The notes beneath the pieces are model-generated. The model searched no databases, was not told the origin of the DNA, and saw nothing but the letters and a program-made list of their open reading frames with translations. A stretch of 64,000 nucleotides of DNA from JASSUD01 sp031963415 (lineage in GTDB: Bacteria; Pseudomonadota; Gammaproteobacteria; Burkholderiales; Burkholderiaceae), in contig JASSUI010000001.1 of the NCBI GenBank assembly GCA_031963415.1, positions 1,488,001-1,552,000 of the forward strand, given 5' to 3'. Shown piece by piece: positions 26,701 to 34,382 of this stretch. The number at the start of each line of letters is the position of its first letter. Position 1 is the first letter of the stretch. Both the position numbers and the translations under genes were made by a program.

Positions 26701-29095
26701 CGTCAAGGGAGTCGGCAAGACGTATCGCTTTATCCATAAATCCGTACGCGACTATTTTGTCGCGAAGACATTATGGGAAGCGTTCGATGCGCAGCGCGGA
26801 TTGGCGGCAAACGCCTGGTTCAATACCCTCCCCCTCGTCGATGACCCGGCGATATTGGATTTTTTAGTCGAAAGAGTCAAGCAAGAGGAGGCGTTTAAAA
26901 CCCAACTCTTGAACGTAGTTAAACGCACGAAGACAGAACCGCAATTCGCTCAAGGCGCAGCGAATGCGATCACGGTGTTAGTTAGAGTCGGAGTGCAATT
27001 CAGCGGAGCCGATTTATCTGGCATTCGGATTCCAGGTGCAAATCTCAGTTATGGCGTCTTCGATTCGGTACGATTGACAGGCGCAGATCTGCGCAATGTG
27101 AATCTAATAGGTGCTTGGCTGCGGAATGCCGATTTAAGCGGTACGCGCATGGAAGGGATGCAGTTTGGCGAGTTGCCAGGGTTGCAGTTTGAATATGGGG
27201 TTGAGGCTTGCTGCTATTCACCAGATGGTCGATTGTTGATTGTGGCGCACGGGCACACTATCACCCTGCACGATGCGCAGACGCTCGAAGAAAAAGGGCG
27301 GCTGATTGGGCATGAATATAGTGTGACTAGCGTCGTGACGTCGGCCGATGGTCGGTATGTAGTTTCCGGCAGTGTTGACGCTACGGTGCGGGTGTGGGAT
27401 TGGCAAACGCCCGGGGCGGCGCCTCGCGTCCTCCGTGGGCATGAATATGGGGTGAATAGCGTCGTGATTTCAGCCGATGGTCAGTATGTGGTCTCTGGCA
27501 GTGTTGACGCTACGGTGCGGGTTTGGGATTGGCAAACACCCGAGGCGGCATCTCGTGTCCTCAGCGGGCATGACAATGTGGTGAATAGCGTCGCACTGTC
27601 AGCCGATGGTCGGTATGTGGTCTCCGGCAGTTCTGACAAGACGGTGCGGGCGTGGGATTGGCAAACACCCGAGGCGGCGCCTCGCGTCCTCAGCGGGCAT
27701 GAAGGTCCGGTGTATAGCGTCGTGATGTCAGCCGATGGTCGGTATGTGGCCTCTGGCAGTTCTGACAAGACGGTGCGGGTGTGGGATTGGCAAACGCTGG
27801 AGGCAGCGCCTCGCGTCCTCAGCGGGCATAACGATGTGGTGACGAGCGTCGTGATGTCAGTCGATGGTCGGTATCTGGTCTCTGGCAGTTCGGATGAGAC
27901 GGTGCGGGTGTGGGAGTGGCAAACGCCCGAGGCGGCACCTCGCGTCCTCAGCGGGCATGGCAATTGGGTGAGGAGCGTCGTGATGTCAGCCGATGGTCGG
28001 TATGTGGTCTCCGGCAGTTTGGACCATACGGTGCGGGTGTGGGAGTGGCAAACGTCCGAGGCAGTGCCTCCCGTCCTCAGCGGGCATAACGATGGGGTGA
28101 CGAGCGTCGCGATGTCAGCCGATGGTCGGCATCTGGTCTCCGGCAGTGATGATAAGACGGTGCGGGTGTGGGAGTGGCAAACGTTGGAGGCAGCGCCTCG
28201 CGTCCTTAGCGGGCATGACAATTCGGTGAGGAGCGTCGTGATGTCAGCCGATGGCCGGTATGTGGTTTCCGGCAGTTGGGACCATACGGTGCGGATGTGG
28301 GATTGGCAAACGCCCGAGGCGGCGCCTCGTGTCCTTAGCGGGCATAAAGGTTGGGTGGAGAGTGCTGTGATGTCAGCCGATGGTCGGTATGTGGTCTCCG
28401 GGAGTTTGGACTATACGGTGCGGGTGTGGGATTGGCAAACGCCCGAGGCGGTGTCTCGCGTCCTCAGCGGGCATGAAGATGAGGTGACTAGCGTCGTGAT
28501 GTCAGCCGATGGTCGGTATGTGGTCTCCGGCAGTTCGGACCATACGGTGCTGGTGTGGGAGTTGCAAACGCCCGAGGCGGTGCCTCGCGTCCTTACCGGC
28601 CATGAAGATTCGGTGACGAGCGTGGTGATGTCAGCCAATGGTCAGTATGTGGTCTCTGGGAGTTGGGACAAGACGGTACGGGTGTGGCATATTGCTTCGG
28701 GCCAATGTCTGGCAACCATTCACGGGTTTAACGGAGGCGTTCGCAGTGTGGCTTGGCAAAACGTAGATGGTATCGATTATCTGATCACAGGTAGCGACGA
28801 CAAAATGGTTCGCTGCTGGCAATTGTTGCCGGCGGATGATCAATGGCAGGTCAAGTTACGGTGGACTTCGGGGCAGGAAGCGTTAACGCTGGTGGGCGCA
28901 AAGATAGACGGCGTCGAAGGATTAAGCTCAATGAATAGCCGCCTGCTCAAGCAACGCGGCACGAGAGGAGAGCCACGCCAGCTTAGGGAAGAGGAGTCCC
29001 CGCCATCGCTGATAGCCAGTGCAGAAACGTCGGCGTCCATCATCCCTGTCCAAGCAGATAGCCAATATGAACCCCTGTATCTCAATCTTGCCTAA
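23741..29095 (+). CDS. NACHT-type NTPase with pentapeptide-like and WD40 repeats (NLR-like)
   Basis: A complete 1784-residue protein with the architecture of a signal-transducing STAND NTPase. Residues 1-640 are helical, beginning with a TPR-like segment (AQAYFKQAKDCQANAE); no enzymatic effector domain is recognisable. Walker A GEAGAGKST lies at about 675-683 and Walker B FVLILDGFDEIED at about 745-757, the NACHT form. After the helical arm come pentapeptide-like repeats (GADLSGIRIPGANLS, about 1086-1140) and eleven near-identical 43-residue WD40 blades flanked by two degenerate ones (about 1150-1700). The end carries GVEGLSS-N-LLKQR, shared with the protein at the left window edge. Bacterial NACHT proteins include anti-phage sensors and fungal ones control incompatibility; which applies here is unknown. 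A good ribosome-binding site precedes the ATG. Confidence 0.92.
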   Translation: MLSRITAKMMESWQPKEKAMERAQAYFKQAKDCQANAEKDQALNYLIKAKAALKTIPQSDAQIFEAKRLLTEIHITRAQVLQLTRPFTIEEVRTSYDKAKAYSPDPAKRDEIDALLNQLPRAQLQRRATIPPSAVPPAPAPITGGLPDTFFIRASSSTPVTPDYQLVDTNEIESTRHLAWCLQQTNGNAVQRERLTALAREVTECFGKRQGKDLTCLQEAAELAVIPNVGIYHALITHAAQALNPMLYAPLNSAAVQGLAVMVRNCPAPLLKKEGGIRADTWTSLLSALLIRLDKVHKGDPAPVKELIEAISQLLDAMVQAGVSGISRLQLQKPLADLLRDDEKLNPHQDSDLAWQIRYAREALAYIPNDESTGEAVLRCLFAASKGVLGLASAIKSCDVDKLLESFDRFETAFDGAKELANTVGATGGLKEAIKNAEEMLASFQEVQTSYEDRTRQKGWYTALQCLDMLIETKAWDKFEQFVRQSAYRHHAYFLQGVGQRLERIVCVEADQGIQAQAIQFLKSLKDDTAQWLGQQGVGLSWSRSDSARIQQQARASLTRLEKRDAPSFANGMTRALDWYDINTQPLSTQLLQKARRTLAKDSVKQLLDIVKAQIERLRTDYLDGLDQDKEIKDALANYVPPEGMSLHNDERFDLARKIQSFLDSDKKSLLLLGEAGAGKSTLNRHVARDLWQAYRQEPEKQAIPVFIALSSLPHTPDNNLVNTFFKQQGFSDEQIRTLQIDHRFVLILDGFDEIEDRHRDFYRDNQLDKWRHAKIIISSRPEYLGAGYQYKFHPSGEPTTLQEYRLAPFSAKTISRYVEQYSKNHPDAAWSAEDYQQALQEPTIQVLVSNPFLLKMAVSELPALGTAGLQGNRLTRLTLYAQFVSSWFARSQQRLARIQLNPNETEEFQRLEGEGFYAHQMGFNQELAIHMYQAGEVVSHYTKKISSLRGRNQAHDEQDWRAQLLNHDVIETKLKCLNAPLIIQHDVKGVGKTYRFIHKSVRDYFVAKTLWEAFDAQRGLAANAWFNTLPLVDDPAILDFLVERVKQEEAFKTQLLNVVKRTKTEPQFAQGAANAITVLVRVGVQFSGADLSGIRIPGANLSYGVFDSVRLTGADLRNVNLIGAWLRNADLSGTRMEGMQFGELPGLQFEYGVEACCYSPDGRLLIVAHGHTITLHDAQTLEEKGRLIGHEYSVTSVVTSADGRYVVSGSVDATVRVWDWQTPGAAPRVLRGHEYGVNSVVISADGQYVVSGSVDATVRVWDWQTPEAASRVLSGHDNVVNSVALSADGRYVVSGSSDKTVRAWDWQTPEAAPRVLSGHEGPVYSVVMSADGRYVASGSSDKTVRVWDWQTLEAAPRVLSGHNDVVTSVVMSVDGRYLVSGSSDETVRVWEWQTPEAAPRVLSGHGNWVRSVVMSADGRYVVSGSLDHTVRVWEWQTSEAVPPVLSGHNDGVTSVAMSADGRHLVSGSDDKTVRVWEWQTLEAAPRVLSGHDNSVRSVVMSADGRYVVSGSWDHTVRMWDWQTPEAAPRVLSGHKGWVESAVMSADGRYVVSGSLDYTVRVWDWQTPEAVSRVLSGHEDEVTSVVMSADGRYVVSGSSDHTVLVWELQTPEAVPRVLTGHEDSVTSVVMSANGQYVVSGSWDKTVRVWHIASGQCLATIHGFNGGVRSVAWQNVDGIDYLITGSDDKMVRCWQLLPADDQWQVKLRWTSGQEALTLVGAKIDGVEGLSSMNSRLLKQRGTRGEPRQLREEESPPSLIASAETSASIIPVQADSQYEPLYLNLA
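27302..28720 (+). repeat. Eleven tandem 129-bp WD40-coding repeats
   Basis: Units start at 27302, 27431 and every 129 bases, each encoding L-S-G-H-x-x-x-V-x-S...G-S-x-D-x-TVRVW-W-QTPEAAPRV. Substitutions concentrate at the residues after Gly-His (EY, DN, EG, ND, GN, KG, ED), the residue after the following Val, and the two positions around the Asp of the G-S-x-D loop (V, S, L, D, W; A, K, E, H, Y). These are the same positions that vary in the left-edge paralogue. Confidence 0.95.
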
Positions 29096-29106
29096 AGCCG
29101 AATAAA

Positions 29107-29126
29107 GGGAAGCGCTCAGCCTTCCC
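29107..29126 (+). other. Stem-loop after the NACHT-WD40 gene
   Basis: GGGAAG (29107-29112) pairs with CTTCCC (29121-29126), starting 11 bases after the stop codon at 29095. No T run follows, so it is a possible 3'-end processing or termination structure only. Confidence 0.4.
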
Positions 29127-29269
29127 ATGTTGATAAGTTATCAAGAAGGCGATGTGTTCAATGTAAGTGGTTCGCTCATCCTTCCACTTTGGCAGTAAGC
29201 GAGCAGCCGTCCCACCTGTACAGCTAGGCGAGCCTATTCAATAATAAGCCCAGCTTGTTGATTGGCAGG

Positions 29270-30859
29270 TTATAGGTTTTTTAAGGGAAGTAATTCGTCG
29301 AGTAGACGGTTTGGCCAGGTTGGTAGTTTTTCTAGCGCATCTTTGAGCCAAGCAGCCGGATCGAGGCCATTGAGTTTAGCGGTAGCCAGCAGACTTTGAA
29401 TCGACGCAGCGCGGCGCCCGGCACGTTCAGAGCCAGCGAATAACCAATTGCGCCGGCCAATAGCGATAGGACGGATGCTCGACTCGATAGTATTATTGTC
29501 TATGGGTAGGTTGGCCGAATGTGCAAAGCGTGCGAGCGCCTCCCATCGCTTTAGCGTGTAATCCATCGCGCGCGCCAATGCACTGTTATCCGCGACCGTC
29601 ACGCGGGTGTCTGTCAGCCAGCGATGATACGCTTGAAGCTTGGGTATCGTTTCTTCTCGACGCAACACTTCGCGTTCAGTGGGACTGGCTCGCGCACGCT
29701 TTTCAATTTCATAAAGTTCGCCAATCTTTTGCAACGCTTGCTCGGCAATCGGAGACTGATTGGCTGCATATAAATCGTAAAACTTACGCCGCGCATGAGC
29801 TAGGCAACCGACTTCAGTGATGCCTTGCTGGAATAACGCCTTGTAACCCGCGTAATCGTCCACCACCAAATGGCCTTGCCATCCTTGCAAGAAGGTTTGT
29901 GCGTGTTGGCCTGAACGGCTCGGTTGATAGTCGAATACCACGATCCGAGCGCCTGGCTCAAGATCATTACTGCGGTAAGCCCATAAATAAGCGCGCTTGG
30001 TTTTGCCCTTGCCTGGGTCTAATTGCGATACCGGCGTTTCATCGGCATGTAAAACAGCGCGTTGCCGTAATAATTCAGCTAAGCGTTCAGCCAGCGGTTG
30101 TAGGGCAACACCGATACGTCCTACCCATTGCGCTAACGTGGAGCGAGCGAGATTGACGCCTTGCCGAGCGGCGATGTCTTCGAGTCGATACAACGGTAAA
30201 TGATCGAGATATTTGCTGGTGGCGACCCAGGCGAGTAAACCCGGTGCCGCTAGGCCACTGTCGATGATGGCGGCCGGCACGGCCTGCGCCGTGATGGTTT
30301 CACAAGCGCGGCATGCATATTGGGGACGAATATGCCGATGCACGAAGAAACGGGCAGGCTCCACATCCAGTTGTTCACTGATATCTTCCCCTATCTTGAC
30401 AAGACCTTGGCCGCACCCAGCACAGGTGCATGAGTCGGGTTCATGACGATGTTCAATGCGAGGAAGATGCTCGGGTAATGGCTGACGTCCAGCCTTTTGC
30501 CGCAGCACACGAGGCACAGTCAAGCCCATGATCTGTTCAGTCTGCGCTTCGATTGCTGAGAGATCGCTTTCCCAAGTCTCTTCAAAGAGCGAGCGTTGAG
30601 GTGAAGGAAGCGTCTCACTTTGACGACCAAAGCGTAAACGTTTGTGGTGAGCCAGTTCGAGGGTGAGCGCTTGGATTTTAAGTTTGGCTAGCTTGAGTTC
30701 TGCTGCTGTGTGGGTGAGTTCGGCTGTTTTATGGGTAAGATCAGTTTGTATTTGCTGGGCTTGCTCACGCTCAGCTTGCCACTGCGCACACGTCTGCGCC
30801 AACCATTGTGAGGCTTGCGTGCTCAGTTCAAAGTGGGCCATGTCAGCAGGAAGATTCAT
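29270..30859 (-). CDS. tnpC: IS66 family transposase TnpC
   Basis: The DDE transposase of the element, 529 residues from the ATG at 30859 (MNLPADMAHFELS). It shows a coiled N-terminal helix, the LRFGRQSE motif, the zinc-finger segment CTCAGCGQGL with CRAC further on, the catalytic region HADETPVSQL, VVDDYAGYKALF and CLAHARRKFYDLY, and the C-terminal NNTIESSIRPIAIGRRNWLFAGS. All expected catalytic acidic residues appear present, so the protein is probably active. An in-frame upstream start at 30961 would overlap tnpB and is not preferred. Confidence 0.94.
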   Translation of the reverse strand: MNLPADMAHFELSTQASQWLAQTCAQWQAEREQAQQIQTDLTHKTAELTHTAAELKLAKLKIQALTLELAHHKRLRFGRQSETLPSPQRSLFEETWESDLSAIEAQTEQIMGLTVPRVLRQKAGRQPLPEHLPRIEHRHEPDSCTCAGCGQGLVKIGEDISEQLDVEPARFFVHRHIRPQYACRACETITAQAVPAAIIDSGLAAPGLLAWVATSKYLDHLPLYRLEDIAARQGVNLARSTLAQWVGRIGVALQPLAERLAELLRQRAVLHADETPVSQLDPGKGKTKRAYLWAYRSNDLEPGARIVVFDYQPSRSGQHAQTFLQGWQGHLVVDDYAGYKALFQQGITEVGCLAHARRKFYDLYAANQSPIAEQALQKIGELYEIEKRARASPTEREVLRREETIPKLQAYHRWLTDTRVTVADNSALARAMDYTLKRWEALARFAHSANLPIDNNTIESSIRPIAIGRRNWLFAGSERAGRRAASIQSLLATAKLNGLDPAAWLKDALEKLPTWPNRLLDELLPLKNL

Positions 30860-30929
30860 GAGCGTGATGTTAGCGGATATTGCTGAGTGAGGGGGAAGAA
30901 GCTTGATGATTTTTTTATTCCCCCATCTT

Positions 30930-31271
30930 CTACACTTGCCAGTGCGCAGGCGGCGGCGCACCTAGCCGTTGCCAATCTATCCCCTTCGTCAGCCACGCCC
31001 ACTGCGCTTGCGTCACCGTAACACTCGCCTCACCCACTCGTGGCCAAACAAAATGGCCCCGGTGCAGACGACGTTGACATAACCACACGCCCGTGCCGTC
31101 CCAAACCAGCACCTTCAATCTCGTCCCCCGACGATTATGGAATGCATACGCCGTCCCATCACACGGCTTCTGGCCTAACGTTTGTTGAACATACTGCGAT
31201 AGCCCGTCAATTCCCCGGCGCATATCCACTGGCTCAACCGCCAGCCACACTGGCGAAGGCGGCAACATCAT
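30930..31271 (-). CDS. tnpB: IS66 accessory protein TnpB
   Basis: The 113-residue product contains VWLAVEPVDMRRGIDGLSQ, GTAYAFHNRRGTRLKVLVWD and GVWLCQRRLHRGHFVWP, the typical IS66 Orf2 signature. The start at 31271 overlaps the tnpA stop in an ATGA arrangement, implying translational coupling. The longer open frame reaching 31403 only overlaps tnpA. TnpB is required together with TnpA and TnpC for transposition of this family; its biochemical role is unclear. Confidence 0.93.
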   Translation of the reverse strand: MMLPPSPVWLAVEPVDMRRGIDGLSQYVQQTLGQKPCDGTAYAFHNRRGTRLKVLVWDGTGVWLCQRRLHRGHFVWPRVGEASVTVTQAQWAWLTKGIDWQRLGAPPPAHWQV

Positions 31272-31588
31272 GCCAACTCTCGCAATAACTTGGCTAGCCA
31301 CTGTGGACAAACCGTCATCGGTAAACTCAATTGCCAGCCGCTTGCCCCACGCAATACAAAGCCTGGCGAAGCTTCCTCCGTCTTCACCGTCAGCGGCACC
31401 CAACTGAGATTGGGTAATGCATCAGATTGAGCATGATTCTTACGGGCTCGTACTACCCATTTATTGAATGTATCGCGCTTCAGACCGTGCGCCGCACAAT
31501 ACTCAGCACGGCTTTGCCCGCTCCGCGCCCAGTTCGCCGTATGATCTAACCACTGGGCACGCCTTTGCTCTTGTTCTGCTTTGTCCAT
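31268..31588 (-). CDS. tnpA: IS66 accessory protein TnpA
   Basis: A 106-residue protein with an N-terminal helix-turn-helix resembling IS3/IS66 Orf1 proteins (WARSGQSRAEYCAAHGLKRDTFNKWV), which probably binds the element's ends. The first gene of the tnpA-tnpB-tnpC array, 73 bases inside the right inverted repeat. Confidence 0.9.
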   Translation of the reverse strand: MDKAEQEQRRAQWLDHTANWARSGQSRAEYCAAHGLKRDTFNKWVVRARKNHAQSDALPNLSWVPLTVKTEEASPGFVLRGASGWQLSLPMTVCPQWLAKLLRELA

Positions 31589-31714
31589 CGTCTTCCCTTT
31601 AAATTCAGGAAAATTGACTCATACACCTAAGCTCTTCAATGTGGGACGGATAGACGCTTACCTTTGGCACACCTCGATGCCGTTGGGGGAGGAACGTCCT
31701 TCACATTGCTTACC

Positions 31715-32524
31715 TTAATCCCGTCCAAATTCATCACTCATTTCTTTGGCGCGCGCGACGGCAGCGAGGGTGCCGATGACGATTTTTTCTTTTACTTGAT
31801 CACGGTTGAATGAGGCGAGCGCGGCTGCTGTTGTGCCGCCTTTTGAAGTGACACGTTCACGCAGCTGGCTTGGTGCTTCATCGGATTGCAGCGCGAGTTG
31901 GATGGCGCCAGCGAAGGTTTTGAGTGCCATTTGGCGGCTTTGGCTGTCGTTAAAGCCTAGTTCGTGCGCGGCGCTTTCAAGTGCTTCGATAAAGTAAAAC
32001 ACATAGGCCGGGCCGCTGCCAGAAACGGCGCTGAGTGCATCAATTTGGTTTTCATTGTCTAACCAAATGACGTCACCCGCGGGCTCGAGAACTTGCTGTG
32101 CCAGATCACGATCTGTTTTATCGTTGTTAAAGGTTGCGGCTCCGGTGACGCCTTGGCCAATCAGTGATGGCGTATTCGGCATCGCGCGCACGATGCGTTT
32201 GTGATGGTTTAGCCAGCGTGAAATATCCGCAGCACGCACGCCTACGGCGACGCTAATCACCAGTTGGTCTGTTAGGTAAGGGGCGAGCTGATAAGCACAC
32301 TCTTTTAAAACTTGTGGTTTGACCGCTAATACCACTACGTCATATTCGCTGATCGCCTCATTTAGCGAGGCGCCAGTCTGAACCCCAAAATCCTCTGTCA
32401 GTCGAGCACGTTTTGGTTCGTTGGTATCGATGACATAAATATCCGTACCTGGTACGCCACGCTTGATCAACCCACCAACCAAAGCGGTTGCCATATTGCC
32501 ACCACCGATAAAAGCAATTTTCAT
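31715..32524 (-). CDS. proC: Pyrroline-5-carboxylate reductase
   Basis: ProC reduces pyrroline-5-carboxylate to proline with NAD(P)H, the last step of proline synthesis. The 269-residue protein begins with the Rossmann motif MKIAFIGGGNMATALVGGL and has the C-terminal signature VSGSGPAYVFYFIEAL and RERVTSKGGTTAAAL that places the active site. Length is normal. It follows yggS by 11 bases, a pairing common in bacteria. Confidence 0.95.
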   Translation of the reverse strand: MKIAFIGGGNMATALVGGLIKRGVPGTDIYVIDTNEPKRARLTEDFGVQTGASLNEAISEYDVVVLAVKPQVLKECAYQLAPYLTDQLVISVAVGVRAADISRWLNHHKRIVRAMPNTPSLIGQGVTGAATFNNDKTDRDLAQQVLEPAGDVIWLDNENQIDALSAVSGSGPAYVFYFIEALESAAHELGFNDSQSRQMALKTFAGAIQLALQSDEAPSQLRERVTSKGGTTAAALASFNRDQVKEKIVIGTLAAVARAKEMSDEFGRD

Positions 32525-32535
32525 AGTTCACCTGT

Positions 32536-33243
32536 TTAGATTGATAAGTGAGGGCTACGTTGCCCAAAGATAGCCGTCCCTATGCGTACTAATGTCGACC
32601 CTTCCATGACGGCTGCGTTAAGGTCGGCTGACATCCCCATTGATAAGGTATCCAGTGCAAGCCCTTGTGCGCGCAACGTTTCAAATAAATGCCGTAACTG
32701 TCGATAAGGTGCGCCTTGCGCTTCTAGCGTAGAAGCGGCGGCTGGAATGGCCATTAGCCCACGTAAGCGTAAGCGAGGCATTTGGCTGATTGCGTGCGCC
32801 AGTGTTTGTGCTTGCTCAGCGGATGCGCCATGTTTGCTTGCTTCGCCACTGATGTTGATTTGTAGGCAAATGTTTAGCGGTGGTAATTCAGGCGAGCGCT
32901 GCTCGGATAAGCGTTGCGCAATTTTTAGTCGATCGACTGAATGCACCCAAGCAAAGTTAGCCGCGATTAATTTGGTTTTGTTGCTCTGCAATGGGCCGAT
33001 GAAATGCCATTCTATTTGCTCGTTTAAATCGGCTAATTCAGCTATTTTGACGAGCGCTTCTTGCAAGTAGCTTTCACCAAATGCGGTTTGGCCTGCCGCA
33101 AACGCAGCGCGTAGCGCTTGTGCTGGGAAATATTTTGAGACAGCCAGTAATTTGATTTCGTCAACGCGTCGCCCAGCAGCGTGCGCGGCTTCGGCAATTT
33201 GCTCGCGCACTGTCGTCAGACGGTGAGCAATTTCATCTGTCAT
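32536..33243 (-). CDS. YggS family pyridoxal-phosphate homeostasis protein
   Basis: A 235-residue member of the YggS/PROSC family, which binds pyridoxal 5'-phosphate through a lysine and keeps the vitamin B6 pool balanced. The PLP lysine lies in KLLAVSKYFPAQ; other signatures are FGESYLQEALVK, WHFIGPLQSNKTK, VHSVDRLKIAQ and LSMGMSADLNAAV. I placed the start at the ATG at 33243 (starting MTDEIAHRL); the upstream in-frame ATG at 33285 overlaps the DAHP synthase gene. Confidence 0.92.
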   Translation of the reverse strand: MTDEIAHRLTTVREQIAEAAHAAGRRVDEIKLLAVSKYFPAQALRAAFAAGQTAFGESYLQEALVKIAELADLNEQIEWHFIGPLQSNKTKLIAANFAWVHSVDRLKIAQRLSEQRSPELPPLNICLQINISGEASKHGASAEQAQTLAHAISQMPRLRLRGLMAIPAAASTLEAQGAPYRQLRHLFETLRAQGLALDTLSMGMSADLNAAVMEGSTLVRIGTAIFGQRSPHLSI

Positions 33244-33263
33244 TTCAGCTTCGCAAATATTTT

Positions 33264-34373
33264 CTAAAGCTCCGTCGCTACGCACGTTTGCTGCTCAGTG
33301 TTAGTTTTTGCTTGATGCAGCGCGCGCCGTTGCTTAACAGCATTGGCGAGTTGCTGCAGTACCACTACGCTGTCTTCCCAACCAAGGCAAGCGTCGGTAA
33401 TGCTTTGTCCGTAGGTTAATGCTTGTCCTGGTTGCAGCTCTTGGCGGCCTGCTACGAGGTGAGATTCAACCATCACGCCGGCGATACGCTGATCACCGCC
33501 AGCGATTTGTTCGGCGATATCACTGCATACCAAGATTTGGTTTTCGTGTTTTTTTCTGCTATTTGCGTGGCTCGCATCGATCATTAGGCGAGCGGGTAGA
33601 TTAGCTTGGATGAGTTGAGCGCACACGGCATCGACATCGGCAGCATGATAGTTAGGCTCTTTGCCTCCGCGCAGAATAAGGTGACCATCTTCGTTGCCAG
33701 CTGTTGAAACAATTGCAGAGGCGCCGTTTTTAGTGACAGACAAAAAGTGGTGTGGTTGGGCAGCTGCGTTGACGGCATCGATCGCGATTTTTACATTGCC
33801 ATCGGTGCCGTTTTTAAATCCGATCGGACACGATAAACCTGAGGCGAGTTCACGGTGCACTTGCGATTCGGTTGTGCGCGCACCAATCGCTCCCCATGAG
33901 ATCAGATCGGCGACGAATTGAGGGCTGATCATATCGAGGTATTCAGTGCCAGCAGGTAAACCGAGTGCATTAATTTGTGTTAGGAGTTCGCGTGCTAGTC
34001 GCAAGCCTTGATTGATCTGAAAGCTATTGTCTAAATTGGGGTCGTTAATTAAGCCTTTCCAACCAACAGTCGTACGTGGTTTCTCAAAATACACACGCAT
34101 AACAATTTCTAATTCATTGGCAAAGCGCTTGCGTTGCTCAGTGAGCTTACGCGCGTACTCAAGCGCAGCTTGCGTGTCATGAATCGAGCACGGGCCAATC
34201 ACCACGATAAGCCGATCTTCTAGACCGTGCAGAATGCGATGCAAGGTTTGGCGAGTGCGATAAATGAGATCGGCAGTTTGCTCGGTGCACGGAAATTCAC
34301 GAATTAACGTCGCAGGTGGCGTTAATTCTTTTAATTCGTTAATTCGCACATCATCGGTATTGGGGTGGGCCAT
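33264..34373 (-). CDS. aroG: 3-deoxy-7-phosphoheptulonate synthase, downstream tandem copy
   Basis: Class I (AroG-type) DAHP synthase condensing phosphoenolpyruvate and erythrose 4-phosphate, the first step of the shikimate pathway. The 369-residue protein has the substrate-site motifs VVIGPCSIHD, FEKPRTTVGWKG, GARTTESQVHRELASG and IDASHANSRKKHENQ. It is about 91 percent identical to the gene at 34383-35444 (roughly 31 substitutions over 350 residues), with a longer C-terminal tail. Catalytic residues appear unaltered, so this is probably a functional second copy, though possibly with changed feedback control. Confidence 0.94.
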   Translation of the reverse strand: MAHPNTDDVRINELKELTPPATLIREFPCTEQTADLIYRTRQTLHRILHGLEDRLIVVIGPCSIHDTQAALEYARKLTEQRKRFANELEIVMRVYFEKPRTTVGWKGLINDPNLDNSFQINQGLRLARELLTQINALGLPAGTEYLDMISPQFVADLISWGAIGARTTESQVHRELASGLSCPIGFKNGTDGNVKIAIDAVNAAAQPHHFLSVTKNGASAIVSTAGNEDGHLILRGGKEPNYHAADVDAVCAQLIQANLPARLMIDASHANSRKKHENQILVCSDIAEQIAGGDQRIAGVMVESHLVAGRQELQPGQALTYGQSITDACLGWEDSVVVLQQLANAVKQRRALHQAKTNTEQQTCVATEL

Positions 34374-34382
34374 CGTGTCCTC

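Larger units (their letters stand above)
29195..31661. mobile_element. Intact IS66-family insertion sequence
   Basis: A 2467-base element with terminal inverted repeats: the left end starts GTAAGCGAGCAGCCGTCCCAC, and the right end read inward is GTAAGCGTCTATCC then GTCCCAC. It is flanked by a perfect 8-base direct repeat, CTTTGGCA at 29187-29194 and 31662-31669, the target-duplication length of IS66. It carries the three standard genes tnpA, tnpB and tnpC, all leftward and apparently intact. The perfect duplication indicates a fairly recent insertion, into intergenic DNA downstream of the NACHT-WD40 gene. Confidence 0.95.

Noticed and set aside
27481..28638. Long minus-strand frames opposite the WD40 repeats, and plus-strand shifted frames at 659-2092
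   Set aside because: The repeat has a multiple-of-three period, so absence of stops in one unit is copied along the array; these are shadows of the WD40 genes.
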